A DNA stretch of 64,000 bases from CAZUMW01 sp964621615 (GTDB lineage Bacteria; Desulfobacterota; WTBG01; CAIYCZ01; CAIRTM01). The translations under genes were made by a program, and so were the position numbers. The stretch covers positions 1-64,000 of the forward strand of contig CAZUMW010000003.1 in assembly GCA_964621615.1 (NCBI GenBank), in the 5' to 3' direction. Below the pieces are notes generated by a model, which was not told the DNA's origin, did not search any database, and worked only from the letters and a program-made list of their open reading frames with translations. Position 1 is the stretch's first letter, and each line of letters starts with the position of its first letter. Below are positions 17,788 to 27,280 of the stretch, in pieces.

Positions 17788-18087
17788 ATGAGAAAAAGCT
17801 CTTTTGCTCTGGTTCCGATGATTGCCGGTCGCGTGCGCCTTCTGTTTTCTTTGATAAGAGACTGGCTTTCGGGCAGCTATCCGCGAACGCCCTGGTATGT
17901 GCTGTGCGGTGCGGCCATTGCTGTGCTCTATGTGGTAAACCCGCTTGATCTCGTACCTGATTATCTGCCTGTTCTCGGCTGGCTTGATGATACAGTAATG
18001 CTGTTTGTTATATGGCGGCTGGTGCGGAAAGATCTTTATTATTATGCGCTGTGGAGGCAGCCCGGAGGGCGTAAAATGGAAATGTAG
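17788..18087 (+). CDS. YkvA/DUF1232 family membrane protein
   Basis: About 99 residues. The DUF1232 signature NPLDLVPDYLPVLGWLDD sits in the middle, following a hydrophobic segment (WYVLCGAAIAVLYVV), with a second hydrophobic stretch after it. Family members are small membrane proteins of unknown function. Start at ATG 17788 is supported by GAGGTG; the reading frame begins earlier at 17755 but that extension is not conserved-looking. Stands alone between the MITE copy and the TetR gene. Confidence 0.8.
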   Translation: MRKSSFALVPMIAGRVRLLFSLIRDWLSGSYPRTPWYVLCGAAIAVLYVVNPLDLVPDYLPVLGWLDDTVMLFVIWRLVRKDLYYYALWRQPGGRKMEM

Positions 18088-18183
18088 TTGTTAGAGGATC
18101 AATGTTTTTATCGCCGAGAGTACTCTTTGTTCAGCCCGGAGTGACTCGCCGCATAATGCTGCGCACATAGGGGAGGCAGGAGA

Positions 18184-18816
18184 TCAGGGGCTCCTCTTCC
18201 GGGTGATGCCGCATGTGATTTCGCGCACCATTTTTTTGATAACGCGCACATCGTCCTCTATCTGGCCGGTGAGCAGGCGGTACCAGCAGAACCCGAACAG
18301 CATATCGATAACAATTTCAATATCTACGTCAGGCCGCAGCTCACCACGGTCGGCCGCCCGCTGCAAAATAACCACAAGCCTCCATCGACGCTCAGGAAGG
18401 AATGTTGATCGCCACTGCGCGATGGCTGAGGAGTCGGCTTGGGCTTCGGCTATCATTGATTTGTATGCCTGACCGCTTGGGGTTTCGCGCCACAGCTTCC
18501 AAATTGCACGCACAAGAAAGATAATTTCCTTTTCAACGCTGCCGAAGTCAGGAACCGGGATGTCCTTTTCAATATCTGCGCTGTAAATATCCAGCAGCAG
18601 ATGCATTCTGGTGGCCCACCACCGGTAGATCGTGCTCTTTGATGCGCCTGACCTGCGCGCAACTTCCTCTATGGTGAAGTTTGCATAGCCTTTATCCTGC
18701 AGCAGCGAAGCGGCCTCATTAAGAATGGTCCGGCTTGTTGCAAGGTTGCGCTTGCAGCCGGTTGATTTTTTAGAACTTTGAGCGCCGGAAGAAATCTTTT
18801 TTGTGTCGTTCTGCAT
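18184..18816 (-). CDS. TetR/AcrR-family transcriptional regulator
   Basis: A 210-residue repressor. The N-terminal helix-turn-helix is clear: ILNEAASLLQDKGYANFTIE then VARRSGASKSTIYRWW. The C-terminal ligand-binding half (about residues 90-200) resembles the TetR_C domain of regulators with the PERR and ADRGELRPDVD pattern. It lies 24 bases downstream of the efflux outer-membrane gene in the same orientation, so it is probably the last gene of the efflux operon and controls it in a feedback loop. A candidate operator is at 24760-24773, ahead of the first gene. Confidence 0.88.
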   Translation of the reverse strand: MQNDTKKISSGAQSSKKSTGCKRNLATSRTILNEAASLLQDKGYANFTIEEVARRSGASKSTIYRWWATRMHLLLDIYSADIEKDIPVPDFGSVEKEIIFLVRAIWKLWRETPSGQAYKSMIAEAQADSSAIAQWRSTFLPERRWRLVVILQRAADRGELRPDVDIEIVIDMLFGFCWYRLLTGQIEDDVRVIKKMVREITCGITRKRSP

Positions 18817-18840
18817 ATGTCCCCCCGTTGATATGCGGTG

Positions 18841-20274
18841 TTAATGCAGAGCAGGCGCAGCCCGAAGCCCGCGTTTTTCATGCCATCCGCCGCCAAGAGC
18901 TTTGCACAGCGCGATAACCGCCTCAAGGCGGCTTTGGCGTGCCTCTGCGAAATCAAGCTCTGCGCTCAGGGTGTGTCGCTCGATGTCGAGCACATCGATG
19001 ACGCTGATATAGCCGTGTTCGTGCTGGATTCGGGAAAGCTCAAAACTCCGCCGCATGGCTTCGGCGCGCGCGCGGGATGCATCAAGAGCCTGGGCTGTTT
19101 TCGCGCCGGCGACCAGCGCATCGCGCGCTTCCCTGAAGGCATTCTTTACCGTGTGCTCATAGTGTGCGAGCATTTGTTCGCGGCGGGCTTTTGCTGCTTG
19201 TTCGCGGCCGCGGAGGCGGCCGCCCTCAAACACCGGCTGCGCAAGCGATCCTGCGATGGACCAGACGTTTGCCCCGTCGGTAAACAGGTCCTGAAGATCG
19301 GGGCTTATAAATCCGTATCGTCCGGTCAGTGCTATAGAAGGGAAATATGCCGCCCGGGCTGCTCCTATGCGTGCATTGGCTGCTATGAGCTTCTCTTCAG
19401 CCCGGCGGACATCAGGCCGGCGGGCAAGCAGATCAGAGGGGATGTGTGCGGGTGTTTGCGGCAAGGCGCCTGTACTGTCAAGAGCGATTACTTTGCCGGA
19501 AAATCCTTCTGCAATTTCGCGGGGACTTCTGCCGAGCAGCACCGAAAGCGCGGTTTGCGCCCGGGAAAGCCGGTTTTCCAGCTGGAACAACAGCGCTTCC
19601 GTGGAATAGCGGTCAGCCTCGATCCTGCGCAGGTCAAGCTCCTGCACATAGCCGTGCTGCAGCCGTTTGCGGTAAAGGTCGCAGGTTTTTGCATAGGAGT
19701 CGAGGCGGCGGCGCGCGATGCGCGTCCTGGCCTGCAGGGTCCGGCATTTAAAATAAAAAGCAGCTACCTGTGCCGTTAGGGAGAGCTGTATCGCATCGCG
19801 ATCAGCCTCGGTTGCAAGAAGCTCGGCGCGTGCCGCTTCGTCGAGCCGCTTATATTTTCCCCAGAGGTCGATCTCAAACGAGCACAGGCCGAGGACGTCG
19901 AATAATTCGCCGGTGCGGCTTTCCCCTGCCCGTGCAGCCTCATCTGCCGAGCGGCTTCGCGCGGCACCCGCCTGCATGCCGATTGCGGGAAGCCGGTCGG
20001 CAAACGCAATGCGCGCCACGGCGCGGGCTTCATCAACCCGTGCCATGGCGTGTTTCAGCTCACGGTTGTGGGCAATGGCCTCTTGTTCGATCCGGCTAAG
20101 TACAGGGTCGCGAAAAACAGTCCACCACTGAGCAGCGATAAAGGGAGCGGCCAGCGATGCTGCGTTGTCGCTTCCCTGGGGTAATTCCTGTACAGGCCGC
20201 ATATAGTCAGGCCCGAGCGCGCACCCTGAAAGCAGAAGCAAGAGAAAAAATAAAAAGCGACAGTCTTCCAGCAT
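18841..20274 (-). CDS. RND efflux outer-membrane lipoprotein (OprM/NodT family)
   Basis: Outer-membrane channel of the tripartite pump, 477 residues. Signal peptide and lipobox LLSGCALGPDYMRP are standard for OprM/NodT proteins. The two repeated halves of the TolC fold are visible: LTAQVAAFYFKCRTLQAR in the first and VKNAFREARDALVAG in the second, with a duplicated coiled-coil pattern. RRPDVRRAEEKLIAANARIG is the family signature between the halves. It starts three bases after the RND pump gene ends, so the operon order is adaptor-pump-channel. Confidence 0.93.
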   Translation of the reverse strand: MLEDCRFLFFLLLLLSGCALGPDYMRPVQELPQGSDNAASLAAPFIAAQWWTVFRDPVLSRIEQEAIAHNRELKHAMARVDEARAVARIAFADRLPAIGMQAGAARSRSADEAARAGESRTGELFDVLGLCSFEIDLWGKYKRLDEAARAELLATEADRDAIQLSLTAQVAAFYFKCRTLQARTRIARRRLDSYAKTCDLYRKRLQHGYVQELDLRRIEADRYSTEALLFQLENRLSRAQTALSVLLGRSPREIAEGFSGKVIALDSTGALPQTPAHIPSDLLARRPDVRRAEEKLIAANARIGAARAAYFPSIALTGRYGFISPDLQDLFTDGANVWSIAGSLAQPVFEGGRLRGREQAAKARREQMLAHYEHTVKNAFREARDALVAGAKTAQALDASRARAEAMRRSFELSRIQHEHGYISVIDVLDIERHTLSAELDFAEARQSRLEAVIALCKALGGGWHEKRGLRAAPALH

Positions 20275-20277
20275 ACC

Positions 20278-23200
20278 TTAATTCCGTTTTTCCGGCCTGT
20301 ATCTGTTCCTGCCGGGCAAAGCCGGCAGCAGAAAAACAGGCCTGAATGCTCCGAGGCGCTCTGCAAAGCGCATGACGCCCACAAAAAACAGGGGCACAAA
20401 AAAGGTTGCGATAAAGGTCGAGGCAAGCATGCCCCCCACAACGCCCGTGCCGATTGAGTGACGGCTCGCGGCGCCGGCGCCTGAGCTGATCGCGAGCGGC
20501 AGGCAGCCAAGAATAAATGCCAGAGAGGTCATGACAATCGGCCTGAAGCGCTGCCGGGCTGCCTCGACAGCGGCCGGTATCAGCGCCGTTCCGCTCAGGT
20601 GTTTTTTAAGGGCAAACTCGACAATCAGAATCGCATTTTTGGCCGACAGCCCGATAAGCGTTACCAGCGCAATCTGAAAGTACACATCATTGGGAAGACC
20701 CCGCATCCAGATAAGCCCTATAGCCCCGAACATGGAAAAGGGAACCGAGATAAGCACCACAAAGGGCAGCGACCACTTTTCATACTGGGCTGCAAGGATC
20801 AGAAACACCACGATGAGCCCCATGATAAAGGCAAGCAGCGATGCGCTGCCGGCAAGCTTTTCCTGATAGGAGCTGCCGGTCCAGGCCAGGGTGTAGGTGC
20901 CGGGGAGGGTTTCCAGAGCGAGCTCCTCCATTGCCAGCAGGGCCTGGCCCGAGCTGTACCCGGGCGCGGGCGCGCCGACGATTTTGCCGGCCGGAAACAC
21001 ATTGAAGCGCTCCACGATGTCGGGCCCCACGATGGGCGCCAGCCGCACCATCGATGACAGCGGAATCATATCACCATCCGCCGTGCGCACGAACACCTCC
21101 CGCAGGTGTTCGGGAATGCTCCTGAACGCTGCGTCCGACTGCATCATAACCCTGAAGGTGCGGCCCGATTTGTTGAAATCGTTGATGTAGTAGTCGCCGA
21201 AAGTTGCCTGCATGGTGGTGAAAATCATGTCTTTTGAAATTCCGAGCGCATAGGCTTTCTCGAGGTCTGGCTTCACCCGGTACTGCGGCGCTGCAACGCG
21301 AAAGGTCGTGTCGATGCGGGATATTTCAGGCCGGGCGACGGCGGCCTCCAGAAAGCGGTCGATCTGCCGGCCCAGCTCCGCGCTTCCGTCGTCGCCGCGA
21401 TTCTGGATGTAGCCCTCGAACCCGCCGGTCAGGCTCATGCCTTCAATCGGCGGCGGGCTGAAGATAATGAAGCGCGCATCAGGTATGCTCTCCCCGGCCT
21501 CCCGCATAAGCTCTGCGGCGATGCGCTCCGGCGACTGGGACTCATCCGGGCGCTTGTCCCAGTGCAGCAGCGGCATGAACACCGAGGCAGAATTGTTCTT
21601 CATGGCGCCGGAGAGCAGGTCGATGCCGGCATAGGTCTCGATGTCGTCGATCATGGGATGCGCGAGAGCGATTTCCGTAAAGGCGTCCATGGCCCGCTCG
21701 GTCCGCTTGAGCGAGGCGCCTTCATCCAGATTGGCAAACCCGAAAAGGTGAGCCTGATCTTCATTCGGGACAAGGCTGCCCGGAACGGTACGGAACAGCA
21801 CATATGTCAGGCCTGTCATGAGAAAGAAAACAACCAAAGCGGCCGGTGCGTGACGGATAACGGATTTGACAAGGCGGATATAGCCGTTTGTGCACGTGCC
21901 GAACCAGGCATCAAACCGCTCAGGCAGCCCCTTTCCTGACCCGTCACCTGGCTTCAGCAGAAGCGCTGAAAGGGCGGGAGTGAGGGTCAGGGCGACGATG
22001 CCTGATATGATGACCGAGATGCTGATGGTAATGGCAAACTGCCGGTACATGGTGCCGGCCAGCCCCTGCATGAAGGCAACCGGCACGAAAACAGCGCACA
22101 GCACGAGCACAATGGCGATAATGGGCCCGGTGACCTGCTGCATGGCCTTTATCGTGGCATCCCGGGGGTTGAGCTTCTCGTCCCGCATGATGCGCTCGAC
22201 GTTTTCAATGACGACAATGGCGTCATCGACCACGATGCCGATCGACAGCACCAGGCCGAACAGCGTCAGCGTGTTGATTGAGAACCCGAACGCATACATC
22301 CCGGCAAAGGCCCCGACAATGGAAACCGGCACAGCCAGGCACGGGATGAGGGTTGCCCGCAGGCTCTTGAGGAAGACAAAGACGATCAGAAATACCAGCA
22401 CCGCAGCCTCGAACAGGGTGATGACCAGCTCATTTATGGAGATGCGCACGAATGTGGTCGTGTCATAGGGGACGCCGTAGTCGACTCCCGGTGGAAAGCG
22501 TTTTTTCAGCTCCTCCATGCGTGCCAGCACCGCATCCGCGGTTGCGATGGCGTTTGCCCCGGCAGAGAGATTGATGATGATCGGCACGGCCAGGTTCCCG
22601 TTCATTTTGCCGGTAAACTCGTAGACCTGCGCGCCCAGCTCCACCTCGGCAACGTCTCTGAGCCGAAGGCAGCTGCCGTCGGGATTGGCGCGCAGGATGA
22701 TGTCGCCGAACTGCCCGGGGGTGTCCAGGCGGCCGCGCACGATCAGGGAGTGGACCCGGCCGGTGTCCTTTCCTGTCGGGGGCTGGCCGAGCTTGCCGGC
22801 AGCGTACTGCATATTCTGCGCGCGCACTGCCGTGGCAATATCGGATGCCGTGAGCCCGAGCTGGGCCATTTTGTCGGGCTTGAGCCAGATGCGGATGGCA
22901 TAGTCGCGTGCGCCCCACAGCCAGGCCTGCCCCACGCCGGGAATGCGCTTGAGATCGTCCATTACGTTGATGAGCGCATAATTGCTCAGGTAGGTGGTAT
23001 CGTACACGCCGCCCGGAGAGAGCAGTGTTATTACCAGAAGGATTGTCGGCGACTGCTCCTCGACCGTGACCCCGAACCGGCGCACGTCCTCCGGCAGGGT
23101 CGGGAGCACTGTCTGCACGCGGTTGTTAACATCGATTGTGGCCTGGTCGGGATCGGTCCCCACGGCAAAGGTTACTACAATCTGCAGCTTTCCGTCGCTT

Positions 23201-23451
23201 GAGGCGAGCGAGTTCATATAGATCATGTCATCGACGCCATTAATGGCCTGTTCAAGCGGGGCGGCAACGGTCTGTCCCACCACTTCGGCGCTGGCGCCGG
23301 TGTAGGTGGCGCGGACCGACACCGTGGGCGGAACCAGGTCGGGGAACTGCGAAACGGGAAGCCGGCTGAGGGCGATGGCGCCTGCCAGGACGAACAGCAG
23401 GGATATGACGCTGGCAAAAATAGGTCTGTCGATAAAAAAGCGCGAGATCAT
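20278..23451 (-). CDS. RND efflux pump, HAE1 family (AcrB/MexB type)
   Basis: Proton-driven inner-membrane drug exporter, 1057 residues, the usual size. Starts MISRFFIDRPIFASVISLLF, as in AcrB. The proton-relay TM4 segment SIGIVVDDAIVVIENVERIM keeps the paired Asp residues, and the later VTLIGLSAKNAILIVEFA block matches TM10 with its Lys. The G-rich MSLTGGFEGYIQNRG region is the usual switch-loop neighbourhood of HAE1 pumps. Start codon overlaps the adaptor stop by four bases. Likely substrates are hydrophobic or amphiphilic compounds; specificity cannot be read from sequence. Confidence 0.95.
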   Translation of the reverse strand: MISRFFIDRPIFASVISLLFVLAGAIALSRLPVSQFPDLVPPTVSVRATYTGASAEVVGQTVAAPLEQAINGVDDMIYMNSLASSDGKLQIVVTFAVGTDPDQATIDVNNRVQTVLPTLPEDVRRFGVTVEEQSPTILLVITLLSPGGVYDTTYLSNYALINVMDDLKRIPGVGQAWLWGARDYAIRIWLKPDKMAQLGLTASDIATAVRAQNMQYAAGKLGQPPTGKDTGRVHSLIVRGRLDTPGQFGDIILRANPDGSCLRLRDVAEVELGAQVYEFTGKMNGNLAVPIIINLSAGANAIATADAVLARMEELKKRFPPGVDYGVPYDTTTFVRISINELVITLFEAAVLVFLIVFVFLKSLRATLIPCLAVPVSIVGAFAGMYAFGFSINTLTLFGLVLSIGIVVDDAIVVIENVERIMRDEKLNPRDATIKAMQQVTGPIIAIVLVLCAVFVPVAFMQGLAGTMYRQFAITISISVIISGIVALTLTPALSALLLKPGDGSGKGLPERFDAWFGTCTNGYIRLVKSVIRHAPAALVVFFLMTGLTYVLFRTVPGSLVPNEDQAHLFGFANLDEGASLKRTERAMDAFTEIALAHPMIDDIETYAGIDLLSGAMKNNSASVFMPLLHWDKRPDESQSPERIAAELMREAGESIPDARFIIFSPPPIEGMSLTGGFEGYIQNRGDDGSAELGRQIDRFLEAAVARPEISRIDTTFRVAAPQYRVKPDLEKAYALGISKDMIFTTMQATFGDYYINDFNKSGRTFRVMMQSDAAFRSIPEHLREVFVRTADGDMIPLSSMVRLAPIVGPDIVERFNVFPAGKIVGAPAPGYSSGQALLAMEELALETLPGTYTLAWTGSSYQEKLAGSASLLAFIMGLIVVFLILAAQYEKWSLPFVVLISVPFSMFGAIGLIWMRGLPNDVYFQIALVTLIGLSAKNAILIVEFALKKHLSGTALIPAAVEAARQRFRPIVMTSLAFILGCLPLAISSGAGAASRHSIGTGVVGGMLASTFIATFFVPLFFVGVMRFAERLGAFRPVFLLPALPGRNRYRPEKRN

Positions 23452-24614
23452 GGGCTCTCCGTGCCGGCAATCGCCTCAGGGGGGGCCGCGCGAACCGTCA
23501 CGCCGGGGCGGACTTTCACCATGCCGGCGGTAATTATTGTTTCACCGTTTTTCAGGCCCGAGGAGATAATGCTGCGGCTTCCGATGGAAAAGCGCTCGGA
23601 GACCTGCCGCATGGCGGCTTTCATCTCATGGTCCACAACGTAGACCGACGGCCCCTGCTGGGTCGTGAAGATTGCCTGGCGCGGTATGTACACCACGTTT
23701 TTGAGCCGCAGACCCCTGAGCCTGACGCGCACGAACTGGCCGGGCATGAGCGCTCTGTCCGGATTGGGCACCTCGGCTTTTGAGCGAACCGTTGCGGTGC
23801 GGGGATCCTCGACGCTGTCGGTGAACACCACAGTGCCCGGCTGCGGGTGAGCGCGCCCGTCGGGATAGACAATTTCCACCTGCTGCTTTCCCGCCGACCG
23901 GGTGAGTATGCCCTCGCGCTGGAGTTGGCGTATCAGATTAAAGTCTGTGCCGGGAATGGAAAAGTTTACATACAGCGGGTCAACCTGCACCATGGTGGTC
24001 AGGAGGCTTGCATCGGTTGTGGTCGCCACCAGCGTGCCGACAGAGCAGGACTCCTTGCGCACAATTCCTGAAATAGGAGCATTCACTCTGGTGTACTCGA
24101 GCTTAACGCGTGCGTCATGCATGTTTGCCTGAGCAACCTGCAGATCGGCCCTGGCAGCCTCGTATGCCATTTCAGCCGCATCCCGCTCTTTTTCGCTTAC
24201 CGCATCTTTTTCAAATAGCGGAGCAATTCGCCTATACTCGCGCCGTGAGCGCTCAAGCGCGGCTCGTGCCTGTGCCAGCTGCCCCTCTGCGCGGTCACGC
24301 GCTATCCGGTACGGGACGGGATCTATCTGGAAAAGCCGGGTGCCCTGCTTGACAAGCTGTCCTTCCTCAAAGAGCCTCTTTTCAAGAATTCCGCCGACCC
24401 GTGCCCTGATCTCAACTTCAAGATACCCTGCTGTCTGACCGATGAATTCAGGTGCCCAGTCAACGTTTTTTGCCGTAACAACCGTTGTTTCCACAAGCGG
24501 AGGAGGCGGGGCGCTTTTACGAGTGGTGTCTGAGCAGCCTGCTGCTGCCGATAAAACAACAAAGACTACAAGCAGTGCGCCTTTATCGAGCAATGAGACT
24601 ACCGTTGTTTTCAT
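23448..24614 (-). CDS. RND efflux periplasmic adaptor lipoprotein (AcrA/MexA type)
   Basis: Membrane-fusion protein linking pump and channel, 388 residues. Lipobox SAAAGC near residue 27 anchors it to the inner membrane. Domain order is typical: barrel-sandwich start (FIGQTAGYLEVEIRARVGGI), long helical hairpin (about residues 95-165, with RDAAEMAYEAARADL), second lipoyl half (VNAPISGIVRKE), then beta-barrel and membrane-proximal domains. First gene of the efflux operon; the start has AAAGG about 11 bases upstream. The promoter region holds a possible TetR operator. Confidence 0.93.
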   Translation of the reverse strand: MKTTVVSLLDKGALLVVFVVLSAAAGCSDTTRKSAPPPPLVETTVVTAKNVDWAPEFIGQTAGYLEVEIRARVGGILEKRLFEEGQLVKQGTRLFQIDPVPYRIARDRAEGQLAQARAALERSRREYRRIAPLFEKDAVSEKERDAAEMAYEAARADLQVAQANMHDARVKLEYTRVNAPISGIVRKESCSVGTLVATTTDASLLTTMVQVDPLYVNFSIPGTDFNLIRQLQREGILTRSAGKQQVEIVYPDGRAHPQPGTVVFTDSVEDPRTATVRSKAEVPNPDRALMPGQFVRVRLRGLRLKNVVYIPRQAIFTTQQGPSVYVVDHEMKAAMRQVSERFSIGSRSIISSGLKNGETIITAGMVKVRPGVTVRAAPPEAIAGTESP

Positions 24615-24759
24615 CTCTATATGCCTTTTAGAGGTGTATGTAATTACTAATAGTGCAGTCGTATCGTGAGATTAAACAGATGTGCTTACGGCATGGCGGT
24701 GAGGCATGCTGCAACGTACATGTTTATTGAGACCCCGAAGGCGGGGCGGTTTTATCGAT

Positions 24760-24773
24760 ACGATACGTTTCGT
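24760..24773. promoter_or_regulatory. Candidate TetR operator upstream of efflux operon
   Basis: The 14-base stretch ACGATACGTTTCGT is palindromic at 12 of 14 positions (centre ACGT), with a further CGATACG immediately to its left. It lies about 150 bases ahead of the adaptor start. Size and symmetry suit a TetR-family site, but no binding evidence exists. A GC hairpin (CCCCG-AAGG-CGGGG) lies between it and the gene. Confidence 0.35.
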
Positions 24774-24821
24774 TTTGAATCTTAGCCAAAGCTTACCAGC
24801 GTGTCAAGACAAATCGGATTC

Positions 24822-24860
24822 AAAAAAAGGGGGCGGCATATATCGTTTGCCGCCCCCTTT
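24822..24860 (-). terminator. Rho-independent terminator after the CaiB-type gene
   Basis: Read on the minus strand, AAAGGGGGCGGCA and TGCCGCCCCCTTT form a perfect 13-bp stem with a nine-base loop, ending in seven T residues. It begins 44 bases after the CoA-transferase stop codon and separates that gene from the efflux operon downstream. Confidence 0.87.
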
Positions 24861-24904
24861 ATGTTTGCGGAGCAATGATGGTGAATTACGTGTGCTGATA
24901 CAGC

Positions 24905-26173
24905 TCAGTTTTTGCTTTTTTCCGCTGCAGGCTCTTTGTAAAGGACGTTTGCCCCGTACAGGGAGGTGATCCGATCGGTGCTGTACCCGAGGGTGTTTGT
25001 TAAAATTTCTTCAGTGTGCTCGCCGAGAAGCGGCCCGTGCCCCTTAACGCCGCAGGGGGATTCTGACATCTTAAGCGGGCTGCCGTACATTCTCATTTTA
25101 CCCACAAACGGCTGCTCAACATCCACCATCATTTCCCGTGCCCTGATATGCGGATCATCGTCGGCAAGCTCTTTAATGGAGCGGCAGCGCAGGCAGGGCA
25201 CCCCGTGCTCGGTGAGAATGCGCTCTGCTTCCTCGACCGAGTCCTGTGCCATGACCCACTCTTCGACAATTTTGTGGATAAACGGGGCGTTTTCCTGGGT
25301 GCAGCGCGTTGACACGCTCTCTGCCCGCGGATCGTCTCTGAGCCATTCATAATCCTTGCCCAGCGCGTCAAGAATGCCTATCCAGCGGGGCTGGGTGAGG
25401 CTGGCGATAACGATAAGCCCGTTTTTACCCTTGTAAATGCCATAGGGGGCATATCCGGGGTGCAGCCGTCCGATTCTCGGCGGCTCAACCGGCTTGTCCA
25501 GGGCGCTCGAGAGCAGATACCAGGGCAGCGTGTTTTCGTGGAGCGAAAAAAGGCAGTCCATCATGGAAATATCAATATACTGTCCTTTGCCGTGCGTGGT
25601 GCGGTAGTACAGGGCTCCCAGTATGGCGGTGGTTGCATGAATGGATGCGGTCATATCGCCGATGGAAACCGGGGCGATCTGAGGATTTTCATTCTGGTCG
25701 GTCCAGCCGCTGGCGCCCTGCGCGATCATATCATAGCCGGGCAGCTTGCTGTAGGGCCCCGAGTTTCCAAAGCAGGAAACAGAGCAGTAAATAATATCCT
25801 CTTTTATCTTCTTTACGCTCTCATAGTCGAGGTCGAGCCGCTTCATAACCCCGGGAGCGAAATTTTCGATAATAACGTCACTTTTCTTAATCAGCTCATG
25901 AATCAGCTCTTTTCCCTTCGGCTCTTTGAGATTGATGCAGATGCTTTTTTTGCCGCGGTTGCAGTTGATATTGTATGAGCTCTGCTTAACGGCTTCATGG
26001 GTTTCCATAATGAGGGGCAGGTGGCGCTCATTGGTGCCGTCCTTGTAGCGCTCGACTTTTATGACATAGGCTCCCATATCGGCAAGCGTTCGTGTGGCAA
26101 ACGGCCCGGCCAGCACCCAGGTGAAGTCAAGCACAGTTAGACCTTCCAGCGGCCCCGGTTTTGTTTGTTCCAT
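24905..26173 (-). CDS. CaiB/BaiF family (class III) CoA-transferase
   Basis: A 422-residue formyl-CoA-transferase-like enzyme that moves CoA between carboxylic acids. The N-terminus GLTVLDFTWVLAGPFATRTL and ADMGAYVIKVE is the family signature; YDMIAQGASGW and the catalytic aspartate in DISMMDCLFSLHEN follow at the expected places. The C-terminal half has GVPCLRCRSIKEL. Start set at ATG 26173, preceded by GGAGG at good spacing; five residues upstream are dropped. It is monocistronic, with its own terminator. The acid substrate is unknown; roles in carnitine, oxalate or aromatic/succinate activation exist in the family. Confidence 0.9.
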   Translation of the reverse strand: MEQTKPGPLEGLTVLDFTWVLAGPFATRTLADMGAYVIKVERYKDGTNERHLPLIMETHEAVKQSSYNINCNRGKKSICINLKEPKGKELIHELIKKSDVIIENFAPGVMKRLDLDYESVKKIKEDIIYCSVSCFGNSGPYSKLPGYDMIAQGASGWTDQNENPQIAPVSIGDMTASIHATTAILGALYYRTTHGKGQYIDISMMDCLFSLHENTLPWYLLSSALDKPVEPPRIGRLHPGYAPYGIYKGKNGLIVIASLTQPRWIGILDALGKDYEWLRDDPRAESVSTRCTQENAPFIHKIVEEWVMAQDSVEEAERILTEHGVPCLRCRSIKELADDDPHIRAREMMVDVEQPFVGKMRMYGSPLKMSESPCGVKGHGPLLGEHTEEILTNTLGYSTDRITSLYGANVLYKEPAAEKSKN

Positions 26174-26339
26174 GTGTAACCTCCGCAATTAGTTTGTCAT
26201 TGTATTACCGTAATCGGTTTGTTGATGGAACCATAAAATGTACTAAATAAGTTAGTAAATGTCAACATTTCAAAATGTTTACAATATGTTGCGTTTTCAG
26301 GGGGGAAGGCATTTCGTCTGCACGCCACCGGCCGGACGT

Positions 26340-27164
26340 CTACCGGCCTTTCCGGAAGTCGTCGATGGACTTTCCCCGGATGCATTCGGCAAGCTCCCAC
26401 ACATAATCATACAGGTGCAGCCCCTTTGAAGAGGCGATCATCGCACCGTCATCAACGCCGATCTCCGAGGCGATGTATTCCTTCATGACCTGAATGCCCG
26501 CCAGGTTTGCGGGCATGCCTCCCCAGAGATCCCAGGACCTGAAATAAATGATAAAATGGAGCTTGCCGTCCTGTATTCTGGTGTCGATGCTGCGAAGGCA
26601 GGGCGGATCGGCGAGCAGCATATCGCACGGGTGGGCTACCTGAAGAACCATCTGGTTGTTCCGGAAGCCTTTGTTTTTATAGGTCCATATCAGCAGCTCT
26701 ATCTGGTTGAGGTACAGGTTGCCGTTTTCGCGCACAATAATGTTTTCATTTTCCCAAATATCGCGTTCCTGTACCAGAATATCGGCATTGGAGCTGCTGC
26801 TGTAGTCATGATATTCAGGAGGAAGCGGATATTTGCATATGCGCTGACCATAGGTGTACGACTCCCCCGGCTTGAGCGCCCCGGTCATCAGATACGGTAC
26901 GTAATCGTCAAGATAGTCATCCCCGACAGGGTTGGGCAGCCCGTAGTGGCCGGGAATCCGGGGAAGCAGCGGCCGCACGCCGGGGTATTTAATGTGCAGC
27001 GTTATGTAATCGAACTCGAGGCGCTTTTGGCCTTCATAGGAGCCCCGGTCTATTGTGTGGTCTCGGCCGGTTTCGATGCATTTGTATACCGCCTGAAACC
27101 AGGCGTCGGAAAGCGAGGTTGCTTCGATGTGAATCGGTGAAAATGCTGCTGCCTGTGTGCTCAT
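26340..27164 (-). CDS. Archaeal-type thymidylate synthase
   Basis: A 274-residue member of the thymidylate synthase fold. The active-site cysteine lies in LLADPPCLRSIDTRI, and the phosphate/dUMP-binding segment HFIIYFRSWDLWGGMPANLA corresponds to the QRS.D..LG.P.N block of ThyA. In the arrangement I know from methanogens the cysteine is likewise in DPPCLR rather than the bacterial LPPCH. The N-terminus SLSDAWFQAVYKCIETG with DRGSYEG is also of that type. It should methylate dUMP with a folate or related C1 carrier, or a related nucleotide. Start has AGGGAG nine bases upstream. No dihydrofolate reductase neighbour. Confidence 0.75.
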   Translation of the reverse strand: MSTQAAAFSPIHIEATSLSDAWFQAVYKCIETGRDHTIDRGSYEGQKRLEFDYITLHIKYPGVRPLLPRIPGHYGLPNPVGDDYLDDYVPYLMTGALKPGESYTYGQRICKYPLPPEYHDYSSSSNADILVQERDIWENENIIVRENGNLYLNQIELLIWTYKNKGFRNNQMVLQVAHPCDMLLADPPCLRSIDTRIQDGKLHFIIYFRSWDLWGGMPANLAGIQVMKEYIASEIGVDDGAMIASSKGLHLYDYVWELAECIRGKSIDDFRKGR

Positions 27165-27280
27165 TGGATCATGCTCCCTGATTCGTCTGAAGGACTATAG
27201 CAGTGTTTGCTTTTTACTTCGCGCGCACAGTGCACGGTATCTGTCAAACAGCTATACGGTTCCGTTTCAACTGCATAAGC

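Noticed and set aside
19770..20099. Long plus-strand frames inside the efflux outer-membrane and pump genes
   Set aside because: They are high-GC antisense shadows over well-supported efflux genes with no start signal.
24731..24750. GC hairpin upstream of the efflux operon as a terminator
   Set aside because: No plus-strand gene ends upstream and the T-run is broken; it is more likely a leader hairpin or chance.
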